This document shows, one piece after another, positions 39,349 to 48,439 of a stretch of 64,000 bases of DNA. Position numbers and translations under genes: made by a program. The stretch spans positions 5,354,501-5,418,500 of the forward strand of contig NZ_CP042823.1 of NCBI RefSeq assembly GCF_008000895.1, given 5' to 3'. The notes under the pieces were generated by a model. It was given only the letters and a program-made list of their open reading frames with translations, did no database searches and was not told the DNA's origin. The DNA comes from Methylobacterium sp. WL1. GTDB taxonomy: Bacteria > Pseudomonadota > Alphaproteobacteria > Rhizobiales > Beijerinckiaceae. Position 1 is the first letter of the stretch. Every line of letters begins with the position of its first letter.

Positions 39349-40467
39349 ATGAGCGCCCACAGCTACCGCTTTGGCATCGAGGAAGAGTATTTCCTCGCCG
39401 ATGCCGAGACCCGCGGCACGCCCCGGGGCGACCTGGCCGGCTTCCATGCCCGGGTGCAGGCGGAGCTGCCCGAGACGGGGCGGGAACTCGTCGCCGCGCA
39501 GGTCGAGGTCTGCACGCCGCCGCTGGACGACGCGCAGGCTGCGCGAGAAAACCTCGGCGGCCAGCGGGCGCAGCTCGCCGGCATCGCGGCCGAGAACGGC
39601 TTGAGCCTGCTCGCCTGCGGCACCCATCCGCTCGCGCGCTGGTCCCGGCAGACCGCCACGGACGGCGCGCGCTACAAGGGCATCCTCTCGGATGTCGGCA
39701 TCGCGGCGCGGCGGGCGCTGATCTGCGGCATGCACGTCCATGTCGAAGTGCCGGACCCGGACGCCCGCGTCGATCTGATGAACCGGCTGCTGCCGTTCCA
39801 GCCGCTGCTGCTGGCGCTCTCGGCCTCCTCGCCGTTCTGGCAGGGCGAAGCGACTGGGCTGATGGCCTACCGGCTCAGCGTGTTCGGCGAGCTGCCCCGC
39901 ACCGGCCTGCCCGAGATCTTCTCGGATTCGGCCGCGCATGCCCGGTTCGTGGAGATCATGACCCGCTCCGGCGCCATCGCGGATGCGAGCTTCCTGTGGT
40001 GGTCGCTGCGGCCCTCCATCAAGTTCCCGACCCTGGAGCTGCGCATCGCCGACGCCTGCACCCGGCTCGATGATTCGTTCTGCATCGCCGCCCTGTATCG
40101 CTGCCTGGTGCGCCTGTGCGTGCGCCGGCCGGAGCTGAATGCCGGCCTCGACGGCGTCTCGCGGGCCCTGGCCTCCGAGAACCTGTGGCGCGCCCAGCAC
40201 AGCGGCGTGCGCGCGACGCTGATCGACGAGGAACGCAGCGAGGCGGTGCCGTTCGCCGAGGCGCTGGAGGCGGTCCTCGCCCTGGTGGCGGAGGATGCGG
40301 ACGCGCTCGGCTGCACGGCGGACGTCGCCCGCGCCCGGGCGATCGTCGCGGACGGCACCAGCGCCGACGGGCAGGTTCGGGCCTTCGAGGCGGCTTTAGC
40401 TGCGGACAAGGACGAGCGCGCCGCGCTGTCGGCCGCCGTGGACTGGATCGCCGAGGCGTCGCGCTGA
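39349..40467 (+). CDS. Carboxylate-amine ligase, YbdK/GCS2 family
   Basis: ATP-dependent ligase of the gamma-glutamylcysteine ligase type 2 family. YbdK proteins ligate glutamate to amines weakly in vitro; the physiological substrate is unknown. 372 residues: the start YRFGIEEEYFLADAETR carries the metal-binding GxExE motif, CGMHVHVEVPD the catalytic His region, and FPTLELRIADACTRLDD the second metal site. The ATG at 39349 gives the family N-terminus. It converges on der with a 9-base gap. Confidence 0.92.
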   Translation: MSAHSYRFGIEEEYFLADAETRGTPRGDLAGFHARVQAELPETGRELVAAQVEVCTPPLDDAQAARENLGGQRAQLAGIAAENGLSLLACGTHPLARWSRQTATDGARYKGILSDVGIAARRALICGMHVHVEVPDPDARVDLMNRLLPFQPLLLALSASSPFWQGEATGLMAYRLSVFGELPRTGLPEIFSDSAAHARFVEIMTRSGAIADASFLWWSLRPSIKFPTLELRIADACTRLDDSFCIAALYRCLVRLCVRRPELNAGLDGVSRALASENLWRAQHSGVRATLIDEERSEAVPFAEALEAVLALVAEDADALGCTADVARARAIVADGTSADGQVRAFEAALAADKDERAALSAAVDWIAEASR

Positions 40468-40476
40468 CGGGTCGCC

Positions 40477-41823
40477 TCAGCCCTTGTCGAACGGGTTCTG
40501 CGAGGTCCGCAAGCTCAGCCGGATCGGCGTGCCCGGCAGCTCGAACGCCTCGCGCAGGGCGTTCACGAGGTAGCGAGTGTAGGATTTCGGCAGGGCGTTG
40601 AGCTGGTTGCCGAACAGCGCGAAATGCGGCGGCCGGCTCTTCACCTGGGTGGCGTAGCGGATCTTGATCCGCCGGCCCGATACCGCCGGGGGCGGGTTGC
40701 GCGAGGTCGCCTCGTTCAGCCAGTCGTTGATGCGCGAGGTCGAGATCCGCTTGTCCCAGACCTCCGAGGCCTGCACCACCGCCTGCATCAGCTTGTCGAG
40801 GCCGTCGCCGGCAAGCCCCGAGAGCGGCACCACTGCGACGCCGCGCACCTGCGGCAGCAGGCGGGTGCAATCCTCGCGCAGCTGCTTGAGCAGGCCCGGC
40901 TGGTCGGCCACGAGGTCCCACTTATTCAGGCCGATCACCACGGCCCGGCCCTCGCTCTCGACAAGGTCGATGATGGTCAGGTCCTGCTTCTCGAACGGGA
41001 TCGTTGCGTCGAGCAGCACGACCACCACCTCGGCGAAGCGCACGGCGCGCAACCCGTCCGAGACCGCGAGCTTTTCCAATTTGTCGTCGATCCGGGCGCG
41101 GCGGCGCATCCCGGCCGTGTCGTGCAGCTTGATTTTCCGCCCGCGCCATTCCCAGTCCAAGGAAATCGAATCGCGGGTGATGCCGGCTTCGGGGCCGACC
41201 AGCAGCCGGTCCTCGCCAAGCATGCGATTGATCAGCGTGGACTTGCCGGCATTCGGGCGGCCCACGATAGCGACCTTCAGGGAGCGGCCGCCGGGGGCGT
41301 CCTCATCCTCGTCGTCCTCGTCGTGCTTGGGCAGGACCCCCTTGAGCGTCTCGTGCAGCTCGCCCAGGCCCTCGCCATGCTCGGCCGAGAACGGAATCGG
41401 GTCGCCGAGACCGAGGGTGAAGGCCTCGTAGGCCCCGGCCAGCCCGGTGCCGCCCTCGGCCTTGTTGGCGATCAGGATGACCGGGCAGCCGGCCCGACGC
41501 ACCAGCTCGGCGAAGGGCTGGTCGGCCGGCAGCACGCCGGCGCGGGCGTCGATCACGAACAGCACCACGTCGGCGGCGAGGATCGCCGCCTCGGTCTGCA
41601 TCCGCATCCGGCCGGTCAGGGTGGCGGCGTCCGATTCCTCAAGCCCGGCGGTGTCGATCACCCGGAAGTGGAGTCCGCCGAACGCGACATCGCCCTCGCG
41701 CCGGTCGCGGGTCACGCCCGGCCGGTCGTCCACGAGCGCGAGCTTCTTGCCCACGAGGCGGTTGAACAGGGTCGACTTGCCGACGTTCGGCCTCCCGACG
41801 ATCGCGACGGTCGGCATATCCAT
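40477..41823 (-). CDS. der: Ribosome-assembly GTPase Der (EngA)
   Basis: Essential double-GTPase that helps the 50S subunit mature. 448 residues with two G domains: [14 protein letters not shown] near the N-terminus and [14 protein letters not shown] from about residue 190, each followed by its DTAG motif ([18 protein letters not shown]) and NKAD-type motif ([13 protein letters not shown]). The C-terminal KH-like domain ends [18 protein letters not shown]. It lies 31 bases downstream of the stop-to-start region of the TPR protein gene and is probably cotranscribed with it. Confidence 0.98.
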   Translation of the reverse strand: MDMPTVAIVGRPNVGKSTLFNRLVGKKLALVDDRPGVTRDRREGDVAFGGLHFRVIDTAGLEESDAATLTGRMRMQTEAAILAADVVLFVIDARAGVLPADQPFAELVRRAGCPVILIANKAEGGTGLAGAYEAFTLGLGDPIPFSAEHGEGLGELHETLKGVLPKHDEDDEDEDAPGGRSLKVAIVGRPNAGKSTLINRMLGEDRLLVGPEAGITRDSISLDWEWRGRKIKLHDTAGMRRRARIDDKLEKLAVSDGLRAVRFAEVVVVLLDATIPFEKQDLTIIDLVESEGRAVVIGLNKWDLVADQPGLLKQLREDCTRLLPQVRGVAVVPLSGLAGDGLDKLMQAVVQASEVWDKRISTSRINDWLNEATSRNPPPAVSGRRIKIRYATQVKSRPPHFALFGNQLNALPKSYTRYLVNALREAFELPGTPIRLSLRTSQNPFDKG

Positions 41824-41854
41824 GGTCTGTCTCGAAATGGTCGACGAAAAAAAA

Positions 41855-42565
41855 TCAGCGCGTGATCGGCGGGGGCGGGGCGGCGACCTCGGGCTTGGCC
41901 TCGGTCACGGTGACCGGGCCGCCCGCTACGAGCGCCGCGTAGACCTCGATCCGCTCACGCAGATTCCGGGGTGTCTCGGGATCGGCCGAGAGCTGGTCGA
42001 ACCAGCGGCCGGCCTCCTCGAAATCGCCCTTCTTCAGGGCGGCGAGACCGAGCATTTCGCGGGCGGTGTGGCGGAACGGCGTGCCGGCCGCGAGCCCCTG
42101 GAGGTTGGCCAGAGCCGGGTCCGGGTTCGGGCTGTCGAGGCGCAGCAGCGCCGCGCGCAGCCGCGCGAGGTCGCGCAGGCCGTCGCCGAGGCCGCTGTCA
42201 CCGGCCAGCGTATCGAAGTCCTTCGCGCCCGCCTCCGGGTCGCGCTTGGCGGTTTCCGCGGCCGAGCGGAACCGGGCGAGCAGGCGGTAGCCGGCCGGGC
42301 CCTGCTGCTCCAGCGCGTCGAAGACCGTGTCGGCTTCCGCGACCTTGCCGTCCCGGGCGAGGCGGTTGGCCTCGTCGAACTGCACCGAGGCGGTCTCGGC
42401 GGCCACGCGCTGCTGATTCTGCCAGTAGCGCCAGCCGGCCACGCCCACCACCAGGAGCACGGCGAGCGCGATGATCACGCCGCTGTAGCGCTTCCAGATC
42501 TGGAGGATCCGGTCGCGGCGATAATCCTCGTCGACCTCGCGGATGAACTCGTTGTTCTCGGCCAT
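41855..42565 (-). CDS. Membrane-anchored TPR protein (YfgM-like)
   Basis: A 236-residue protein with an N-terminal cytoplasmic segment ([20 protein letters not shown]), one transmembrane helix ([18 protein letters not shown]) and a periplasmic helical-repeat domain (TPR_21-like). Pairs such as [20 protein letters not shown] show the TPR rhythm. YfgM in E. coli works with the SecYEG/PpiD chaperone network; the adjacency of this gene and der matches the yfgM-bamB-der order in gammaproteobacteria, here without bamB. ATG 42565 was chosen for ribosome-site spacing; ATG 42568 directly precedes it. Confidence 0.9.
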   Translation of the reverse strand: MAENNEFIREVDEDYRRDRILQIWKRYSGVIIALAVLLVVGVAGWRYWQNQQRVAAETASVQFDEANRLARDGKVAEADTVFDALEQQGPAGYRLLARFRSAAETAKRDPEAGAKDFDTLAGDSGLGDGLRDLARLRAALLRLDSPNPDPALANLQGLAAGTPFRHTAREMLGLAALKKGDFEEAGRWFDQLSADPETPRNLRERIEVYAALVAGGPVTVTEAKPEVAAPPPPITR

Positions 42566-42672
42566 CATTTCCCGGCCGGCGCTTGTCCGCCGGCCACCTT
42601 GCACAACACTCGAACCCCGCGCCTAACACACGGGCGCCGGGTTGGCGACAGCGGGTGTGGTCGGCGATGCCC

Positions 42673-43281
42673 TCAGGCCGTGCCGGGCCAGACCGAGACG
42701 CCGATCAGCGGGTAGTGCAGGTAGCGGGAGAACACGAACCACGCCGCCGTCCCGATCACCACGGCCAGGATGTCGTTGCGCCAGCCATGCGGGGCCGCGA
42801 CGGTGCCGCCGTGCTGGGCGACGACCGCCCCCGGGGCGAGCGCCCGACGCTTGGCGCTGATCCGCGCCGCCACCGCCCAGGCCAGGAAGCCGCCGAACAG
42901 CAGGATCGAGCCGAGATCGCCGTTGGCGAGCAGGTGCGCGGTCGCCCAGATCTTCACCGCGAGCAGCATCGGGTGCTTGGCCTTCGCCCGGATGTGGCCG
43001 GGCAGGTAGGCGGCGGCGAGGCACACGAAGGCGAGCCAGACGAGCGTCAGGGCGAGGTGGCGCGTCCAGACCGGCGGATCCCAGACCGCGATGTAGCCAC
43101 TGAGTCGGTAATCGTGAAAGCCGACCCCGATCAGCACCAGCCCGAGCAGCGACAGGGCGGTGTAGCCGAGCTTGTACCGGCCCTCGCCGACCCGTCCGAC
43201 GATCGCGGCCCGCTGGGAGCGCACCATGGAGAAGGCATGCGTGCCGAGGAACAGCACGAGCCCGAGGATCAGGAGAAGCAT
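42673..43281 (-). CDS. NnrU family membrane protein
   Basis: A 202-residue integral membrane protein with about five hydrophobic helices (LLLILGLVLFLGTHAFSMVR first). NnrU was named from denitrification loci, and its relatives are heme/NO-linked isomerase-like membrane proteins such as 15-cis-zeta-carotene isomerase. The conserved HAFSMVR and the histidines in KHPMLLAVKIWATAHLLANG are candidates for heme ligands. No denitrification genes are near, so the name does not prove that role. Confidence 0.9.
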   Translation of the reverse strand: MLLLILGLVLFLGTHAFSMVRSQRAAIVGRVGEGRYKLGYTALSLLGLVLIGVGFHDYRLSGYIAVWDPPVWTRHLALTLVWLAFVCLAAAYLPGHIRAKAKHPMLLAVKIWATAHLLANGDLGSILLFGGFLAWAVAARISAKRRALAPGAVVAQHGGTVAAPHGWRNDILAVVIGTAAWFVFSRYLHYPLIGVSVWPGTA

Positions 43282-43497
43282 GAAGGACTTTCGGGCGACA
43301 GCCGGTCGGCAAGTACTCTGTAACCGTTCTCAAGCGAATCTGGCGTGCTTTGTCCAGGCGTGGCCGGGACGCACCCGGATTTCGTCCATGGGCTCGGCGT
43401 ACAGGATGGCTGGAGCGGGGGGCGGTGCGGCGCCGCGTCTTCCACTTCCCGCAGAGGCGGGAGGGAAGGGGTCGCGCGTCGGACGTGCGGCCGTGAT

Positions 43498-44651
43498 GCT
43501 GGCGCTCGCCCTCCTTCACCCCCGGCCGGCCCTGGCCGCCGCCGAGCCGCCCCCTGTCCGCCCTGACCCTGGTCGGGCCGCCCGCCGTGGTGTTCAAGGC
43601 CGGCCGCGATACCTGCGACGGCGCCGACGTCCCGGACGCGCCGGCCCGGGCGTTCCGCGACGCCGCCGGGGCGGTGGCGGTGTTCGGGATGCATTACCGC
43701 AACCGCGCCCTGCGCGGGCCGGACCTCGACCACCTCAAGCTCGACTGCACCGTCGTGCTCGACTCGGGCGAGAAGGCCGACCCGGCGGCCTATGACGACA
43801 GGTCCTGGATCACCGCCACCTGGACCGAGGACGGCAGCCGCGTCGCCGCGCTGCTGCACCACGAGTACCAGGCCAACGAGCATCCCGGCCGCTGCCCGGC
43901 GGGGTCCTACATGGCGTGCTGGTACAACACGATCACGGCCGGCGCCTCGACGGATGGCGGGCGCAGCATCCTGCGGCGGAGCCCGCCCGCCGTGGTGGCC
44001 GGCGCGCCGTTCCGGCAGGAGGTCGACCAGGGCCGGCACCGGGGCTTCTTCAACCCGTCGAACATCGTGGCGGACGGGCGCTGGCGCTACTTCCTGGCCT
44101 CGACCACGGGCTGGGACCGGCCCGGCAGCGACCAGGCGGCCGGCGTCTGCCTGTTCCGCAGCGACGATCCGGCCGATCCGACCCGGTGGCGCGCCTGGAC
44201 CGGCGCCGGCTTCACCGCCGCCTTCCCGGACCCGTACCGCGCCTCCGTCACGCCGCCGGCCACCTGCCGGCCCGTTGGGCCGTTCCCGGGGCCGGTCGGC
44301 GCGGTGGTCCGGCACCGGGCCACGGGGGCCTGGATCGCGGTGTTCATGGCCAAGGCCGGCGGCACCTTCGCACGTTCCGGCTTCTACTGGACGACCTCGC
44401 GCGACCTGCTCGCCTGGGACGCGCCGCGCCTGCTCCTCGAAGGCGCGACCCTGTACGACGATCCCTGCACGGCGACCGCGCCGCTGATCGCCTACCCGTC
44501 GCTCCTCGATCCGGGGTCGCGGGGGCGCAACTTCGACGATGTCGGCGACGGGGCGCTGCTGACCTACGCGACCCTGCGCGTCGCGGGCTGTACGATCACC
44601 TCCGACCGGGACCTGCTGCGCCGCCCGGTGGCGATCCGGGTCTGGCCGTGA
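43498..44651 (+). CDS. Secreted propeller-like hypothetical protein, signal peptide out of frame
   Basis: The body (354 residues from GTG 43587) is rich in Trp/Tyr strands and Asp-box-like segments (DRSWITATWTEDGSRVAALL, STDGGRSILRRSP, ARSGFYWTTSRDLLAWDAPR), as in beta-propeller glycoside-hydrolase-like folds, with paired cysteines. No function is known. A convincing signal peptide (MLALALLHPRPALAAAEPPP) starts at ATG 43498 but in another frame. Adding one C to the C5 run at 43550-43554 joins them as AEPPPLSALTLVGPP. Hence either a sequencing indel or a frameshift that destroys export; starting at GTG 43587 would give a cytoplasmic protein. Confidence 0.7.
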
Positions 44652-44759
44652 GGGGCGCGGCCTCGTCGGGAAAGCCCCGGGCGATCGTGCGAGACGATGC
44701 TGCCACCTGAAGGCCAAGCGCGAATCGCGCCGGGCCCGGCCCGCTACCACGAGGATCTC

Positions 44760-45392
44760 ATGGACGCCGAAACCCGGGAGCCGTCGACGATCCTGGAGGC
44801 TCCGGCGCTGCGCGCGCAGTTCGGCGCGGTCGGACCGCTGGCCGCCGGCAAGGTGCTCGACCACCTCGACGATTACGCACGCCGGTTCATCGCCCTCGCG
44901 CCGTTCCTGGTGCTGGCGAGCGCGGACGCGGCCGGCCAGGCCGACGCGAGCCCCCGGGGCGACGCGCCGGGCTTCGTGGCCGTTCCCGATGCCCGAACCC
45001 TGGTGATCCCGGATCGACGCGGCAACAACCGGATCGACAGCTTCCGCAACGTCATCGAGAACCCCGGCGTCGGGGAGATCTTCTTCGTGCCGGGCATCGA
45101 CGAGACCCTTCGGGTGAACGGCACCGCCGCGGTGACGCAGGACCACGCCCTGCTCGAGCCGCTGGCCGCCCAAGGCACGGTGCCGACAATCGGGCTGATC
45201 GTGCGGGTGCGCGAGGCGTTCTTCCATTGCGGCAAGGCGCTGATGCGCGCGCAGCTCTGGGATCCGGCGCGCCACGTCGCCCGCGATACCTTTCCAAGCC
45301 TCGGGCGCATCCTGGCCGAGCAGACCGCGGCCTCGGGGGTCGCGGACGCCGAGGGGCAGATCGCGGATTCCTACCGCACGCGGCTCTACTGA
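44760..45392 (+). CDS. Pyridoxamine 5'-phosphate oxidase-family FMN-binding protein
   Basis: A 210-residue split-barrel flavoprotein of the PNPOx-like superfamily, of the MSMEG_1061-type subgroup. It shows RRFIALAPFLVLASADAAGQ, ADASPRGDAPGFV (phosphate-binding region), NNRIDSFRNVIENPGVGEIF and FFVPGIDETLRVNGTAAV, then FFHCGKALMRAQLWDP with a Cys typical of this subgroup. Likely an oxidoreductase using FMN or F420-like cofactors; the substrate is unknown. ATG 44760 was chosen at the start of the conserved domain. Confidence 0.87.
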   Translation: MDAETREPSTILEAPALRAQFGAVGPLAAGKVLDHLDDYARRFIALAPFLVLASADAAGQADASPRGDAPGFVAVPDARTLVIPDRRGNNRIDSFRNVIENPGVGEIFFVPGIDETLRVNGTAAVTQDHALLEPLAAQGTVPTIGLIVRVREAFFHCGKALMRAQLWDPARHVARDTFPSLGRILAEQTAASGVADAEGQIADSYRTRLY

Positions 45393-45489
45393 CGGGGGCG
45401 CCTCGTCTCGGGGGCGCCGCACGCGCTCCGGCCTTGCCGTGCTCCGGAGGGAGGGCGATACCTCAGTGCCTGCCGCCAGAGGATCCCGG

Positions 45490-45846
45490 ATGCCCGAGGA
45501 GATGACGCACTGCCCGGCCGGAGCCGGAGCTGCCCGGTCCCGCGACCCGGCCGCGCCCGGGGCAGGGGCCGTTGGAGCGGGAGCCGTTGGAGCGGGAGCC
45601 GTTGGAGCCGGGGCCGTTGGAGCCGGGGCCGTTGGAGCCGGGGCCGTTGGAGCCTTCGCGGTGGGGGCTTTGGCGTTCGGGGCTGTGGCGCTCGGCGCGT
45701 TCGCGATCGGCCGCCTGTCGGTCGGCCGTGCCCGGGTCGGGGCCCTGGAGGTGGGATCCTTGAAAGTGGAATCGTTGACGGTGCGATCCCTGGAGATCGA
45801 TACGCTGACGGTTCGGACGCTGCGCCTCCCCGACGCGGAGCGCTGA
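45490..45846 (+). CDS. Tandem pentapeptide-repeat protein
   Basis: A 118-residue protein with a short acidic N-terminus and then continuous five-residue repeats: GAGAV repeated from about residue 24, turning into degenerate AFAVG/ALAFG/AVALG units, and ending in a polar run (VGALEVGSLKVESLTVRSLE, then IDTLTVRTLRLPD). The period of five with a hydrophobic residue every fifth position suggests a right-handed beta-helix like pentapeptide-repeat proteins or a polymer-forming surface protein; this is inference. The repeats are encoded by a 15-base minisatellite. No signal peptide is visible. Confidence 0.65.
   Translation: MPEEMTHCPAGAGAARSRDPAAPGAGAVGAGAVGAGAVGAGAVGAGAVGAGAVGAFAVGALAFGAVALGAFAIGRLSVGRARVGALEVGSLKVESLTVRSLEIDTLTVRTLRLPDAER
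45571..45654 (+). repeat. 15-base minisatellite, five full units and one partial
   Basis: Units of GTTGGAGCSGGRGCC start at 45571, 45586, 45601, 45616 and 45631; a nine-base remnant follows at 45646. The unit length keeps the reading frame, so copy-number change would alter only protein length. Confidence 0.9.
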
Positions 45847-45952
45847 CGCATCATCCTCCGGGTGATCGCCCGCGCCCGAGGCTGGCCCGCGGGCTCCCGA
45901 TCGCGTAGCGTTTCATCCGTCATATCGGACATGCCCGCGAGGTCAGGCCGCG

Positions 45953-46213
45953 ATGAACGACAGGACCAAGCCCTTCCGACCTGGCGACGCCATCGACGTC
46001 CTCGGCGAGATGGAGGGCGATTTCGTCCTGCCGCTCTGCCTGCCGAAGCCCAGCCTGCTCGTGGGCGAGGACCTCGCCATGGTCGTCCTCGATACGATCC
46101 TCGGTCAGCGGGTCGGGCTTCCCCTCAGCCTGCAGGGCGCGGCCGACCTGTACGCGGTGCTGGGCGAGGCCCTGCGGCTGCTGCAGACGCCGGACGGCGG
46201 CTCGATCCAGTAA
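45953..46213 (+). CDS. Small hypothetical protein
   Basis: An 86-residue protein without a known domain: DRTKPFRPGDAIDVLGEMEG, then FVLPLCLPKPSLLVGEDLAM, VVLDTILGQRVGLPLSLQGA and ADLYAVLGEALRLLQTPDGG. The composition is that of a small folded cytoplasmic protein, with a mixed strand-helix pattern. The third codon position is strongly GC, as in neighbouring real genes. It converges on the SRAP gene. Confidence 0.6.
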   Translation: MNDRTKPFRPGDAIDVLGEMEGDFVLPLCLPKPSLLVGEDLAMVVLDTILGQRVGLPLSLQGAADLYAVLGEALRLLQTPDGGSIQ

Positions 46214-46234
46214 TTGGAACGCCGCCGCCCGCGG

Positions 46235-46909
46235 TCACGCCTCGGGCTCGGCATCCGGCGCGGCGCCGTCCGAGCGCTCGCCCCGGGCCACCTCGCGCAG
46301 GGCCGAATCCGGCAACGGGCGCTGCAGCTTGAGCGCCTCGGCGGTGGGAGCCTCCAGCCAGGCCGCCCATTCCTCCGGCTCGGTGAGGACGACCGGCATC
46401 GCTTTCGGGTGGACCGGGCCGACGACCCCGTTCGCCTCCGTGGTCAGGAAGGAGAACAGGCGGTGCTCCTCGGGGACGCGGTCCGGGTTCTCCCGCTTGG
46501 TCCCGCGGACGCCGGTCCAGGACCGCCAGATCCCCGCGAAGGCGAACAGCGGACGGTCCTCGTCGCGGGCGAACCAGACCGGGATCTTGCGCGGCTTCGT
46601 GTCGGCGTACTCGCTGAAGGCGTTGGCCGGCACCAGGCAGCGATGCGCCGGGCCCAGCCAGGGCCGCCAGTGCGGGCTCGCGGCGTTGCGGACGTTGGTG
46701 ACGGGATGCTCGCCGAAGGCCTTGGGGCCGGGAATGCCCCAGCGCATCAGGGCGAGTTCCCGGCCCTCCGCGCCGTTCCAGACCACCGGGGCCATCTGGT
46801 CGGGGAAGATCGCGGGCAGCGGCGGCAGGTTGCCGGTGCGGTCGCTGGTGGTTTCGAAGGCGCGGCGCAACCCGGCGGGGCCGGTGCGCAGGCTGTAGAG
46901 GTTGCACAT
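46235..46909 (-). CDS. SOS response-associated peptidase (SRAP/HMCES/YedK family)
   Basis: Binds abasic sites in single-stranded DNA and forms a covalent cross-link through Cys2, shielding the lesion. The 224 residues start MCNLYSLRTGP, with C2 exposed after Met removal. MRWGIPGPKAFGEHPVTNVR contains the DNA-binding Asn/Arg region, RCLVPANAFSEYAD the catalytic Glu, and HPKAMPVVLTEPEEWAAWLE the active-site His. The start at 46909 is fixed by the need for Cys2; the open frame extends upstream without homology. Confidence 0.95.
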   Translation of the reverse strand: MCNLYSLRTGPAGLRRAFETTSDRTGNLPPLPAIFPDQMAPVVWNGAEGRELALMRWGIPGPKAFGEHPVTNVRNAASPHWRPWLGPAHRCLVPANAFSEYADTKPRKIPVWFARDEDRPLFAFAGIWRSWTGVRGTKRENPDRVPEEHRLFSFLTTEANGVVGPVHPKAMPVVLTEPEEWAAWLEAPTAEALKLQRPLPDSALREVARGERSDGAAPDAEPEA

Positions 46910-47128
46910 GAGGGCTGGCTGGGGGCTCTGGGAGATCTCGGCCGGTTCGGGCGGCGGTGAAATGATCGGCGCAGCTTCGTGACGGACCCTGTCGCCAGCT
47001 GGGTGTAAGCAAATACTGGAACCGGACCACGTGAGCGAAAACTGATATGGATCAGGATCGTTCGCGGAGCGATTGTTCGGCGGCACATTGCGCAGCCGGA
47101 ACCGCGGGCCCATTCCGCAGGACGTACC

Positions 47129-47603
47129 ATGCCGCAGCTGCCGGATCTGCCGCCAGATGCGCCCACGCAGACCAGGCGCGTGGTCGGACGGACACCCCTG
47201 TAGGCGGCACAGGCGGGTCTCTGGCGCTACGCGGGCTATCGCCGGCGGTATTCCCGTCGGGCCGCCCGCATCCTGGGCCTTCCCGCCGTGGGGCGTGCCG
47301 CAGGTCTGCCGCTCGCGCAGGCCGCCGCGTTCGTGCATCCGGAGGATCGCACGGCCTTCATCGAGCCGATCCAGGGGCTTCACCGGGCGGACGGCCCCGT
47401 GCGCACGATGTTCCGGACGACGCCGGTCGGCGGTGCGTGCCGGATCATCCTGGTGCAAGGGCGGTTCAAGCGACGATGGCCGCCCGTCGGGCCCTGCAGA
47501 CGGCGCCTCCGCTATCGACGACGCTGATTCTGGCCTTGGATTCACGCCTGATGGCGCGGGGCGGGAGGTCGCGACCAAGCTGTCGGGCCGCACGACCGCC
47601 TAG
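47129..47603 (+). pseudogene. Decayed PAS-domain protein
   Basis: ATG 47129 starts PQLPDLPPDAPTQTRRVVGR, which is stopped by TAG at 47201. The same frame resumes AAQAGLWRY, SRRAARILGLPAVGRAAGLP, FVHPEDRTAFIEPIQGLHRA and PVRTMFRTTPVGGACRIILV, a recognisable PAS fold (GLWRY start, FVHPEDR, QGRF end). Near 47471 a one-base insertion then throws off the end; the continuation DDGRPSGPADGASAIDDADS reads in another frame to 47603. Two lesions support true decay. It converges with a second PAS remnant. Confidence 0.65.
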
Positions 47604-47996
47604 ACTGCCGTCCCGAACGGCGGCTGCCGGCTTGCGGGGCAGGACGACCTTGATCGGCTTGCCGCGTCGGTCGAGGATCGGATTGTAGGTCGCCTGCAGC
47701 CAGATCTCGCGACCGTCCTTGCCCATGCGCTTGAACTCGCCAGCCTGGAACTCGCCGCGCCTGAGCGCCGCCCAGAACGCGCGGTAGGCCTCGGTCTCCC
47801 GGAAGGCCGGGGCGACCAGCATCGCGTGGGACTGGCCGCGAACTTCGTCGAGCCGGTAGCCAACCGCGTCGAGGAAGTTCGTGTTGGCCGCCAGGATCGT
47901 GCCGTCGAGCGCGAACTCGATGACGGCCTGAGACCGGTCCAAGGCCTCTACTTTCGAGCGGAGATCCTTATCGAACAGTACGGCCCTTGCACGCAT
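47466..47996 (-). CDS. PAS-domain protein, truncated chemoreceptor-like fragment
   Basis: A 176-residue open frame. Residues 1-118 are the first PAS domain of soluble PAS-type methyl-accepting chemotaxis proteins or related sensors: VEALDRSQAVIEFALDGTIL, AANTNFLDAVGYRLDEVRGQ, FKRMGKDGREIWLQATYNPI and LDRRGKPIKVV. After V118 the expected second PAS and signalling domains are missing, and the remaining 58 residues are an unrelated Arg/Ala-rich read-through. The break near 47643 lies beside the end of the converging PAS pseudogene, so a deletion or recombination scar is likely. The stub probably has no signalling output. Confidence 0.7.
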   Translation of the reverse strand: MRARAVLFDKDLRSKVEALDRSQAVIEFALDGTILAANTNFLDAVGYRLDEVRGQSHAMLVAPAFRETEAYRAFWAALRRGEFQAGEFKRMGKDGREIWLQATYNPILDRRGKPIKVVLPRKPAAAVRDGSLGGRAARQLGRDLPPRAIRRESKARISVVDSGGAVCRARRAAIVA

Positions 47997-48439
47997 CGTC
48001 CCTGTTACGAGATCTCGACGGCTGTGATACGATTCGGAAAATTCCGAACAATAAAATAGGTCGATTAGGTATGTAATAGTTCATCAACGGAGCGTTAATA
48101 TCAGAGTCTAATCCCGAGGCAATTGATTTTCTGCGCGCTTGGGGATGATAAAATCAGTCTTATTTCACAAGATAAAAACGATTTCAGTTTTGAATAGATG
48201 AGCCGCCGGGCTTAGACCATCGATGATTTTATAAGCGACGGCCCCGCGCGGCATGCCGAGGCGCGCAGGTTTATGCTGACGGGTCTGTTTTTGGTGTGTG
48301 GATCATGCCCCGGACGGACCGGCAATTCGGCGCGATCGGTCCTTTCTTGCTTTGGGTGATGCGCTTGCTGGCCGGCGCCGAAAGGCGCCGGGACCTCCGG
48401 CCGGTTGCGTCAGCCGGAGGTGTCAGACGCGTTGCCGGC
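47997..48439. other. AT-richer intergenic region
   Basis: About 440 bases, notably AT-rich from 48035 to 48230 (for example AACAATAAAATAGGTCGATT and GATGATAAAATCAGTCTTAT). It should hold the minus-strand promoter of the PAS fragment. No gene is supported. A perfect hairpin lies at 48372-48391. Confidence 0.5.
48372..48391. terminator. Perfect GAAA-loop hairpin downstream of the yellow-like gene
   Basis: CCGGCGCC-GAAA-GGCGCCGG, an eight-base stem located about 50 bases beyond the minus-strand stop codon at 48440. Confidence 0.55.

Noticed and set aside
45559..45660. CRISPR-like array
   Set aside because: The 15-base units are contiguous without spacers and lie inside a reading frame; no cas genes are present.
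47047..47688. A 213-codon plus-strand frame covering the PAS pseudogene
   Set aside because: Its translation is a low-complexity Arg/Ala shadow; the PAS similarity is in a different frame.
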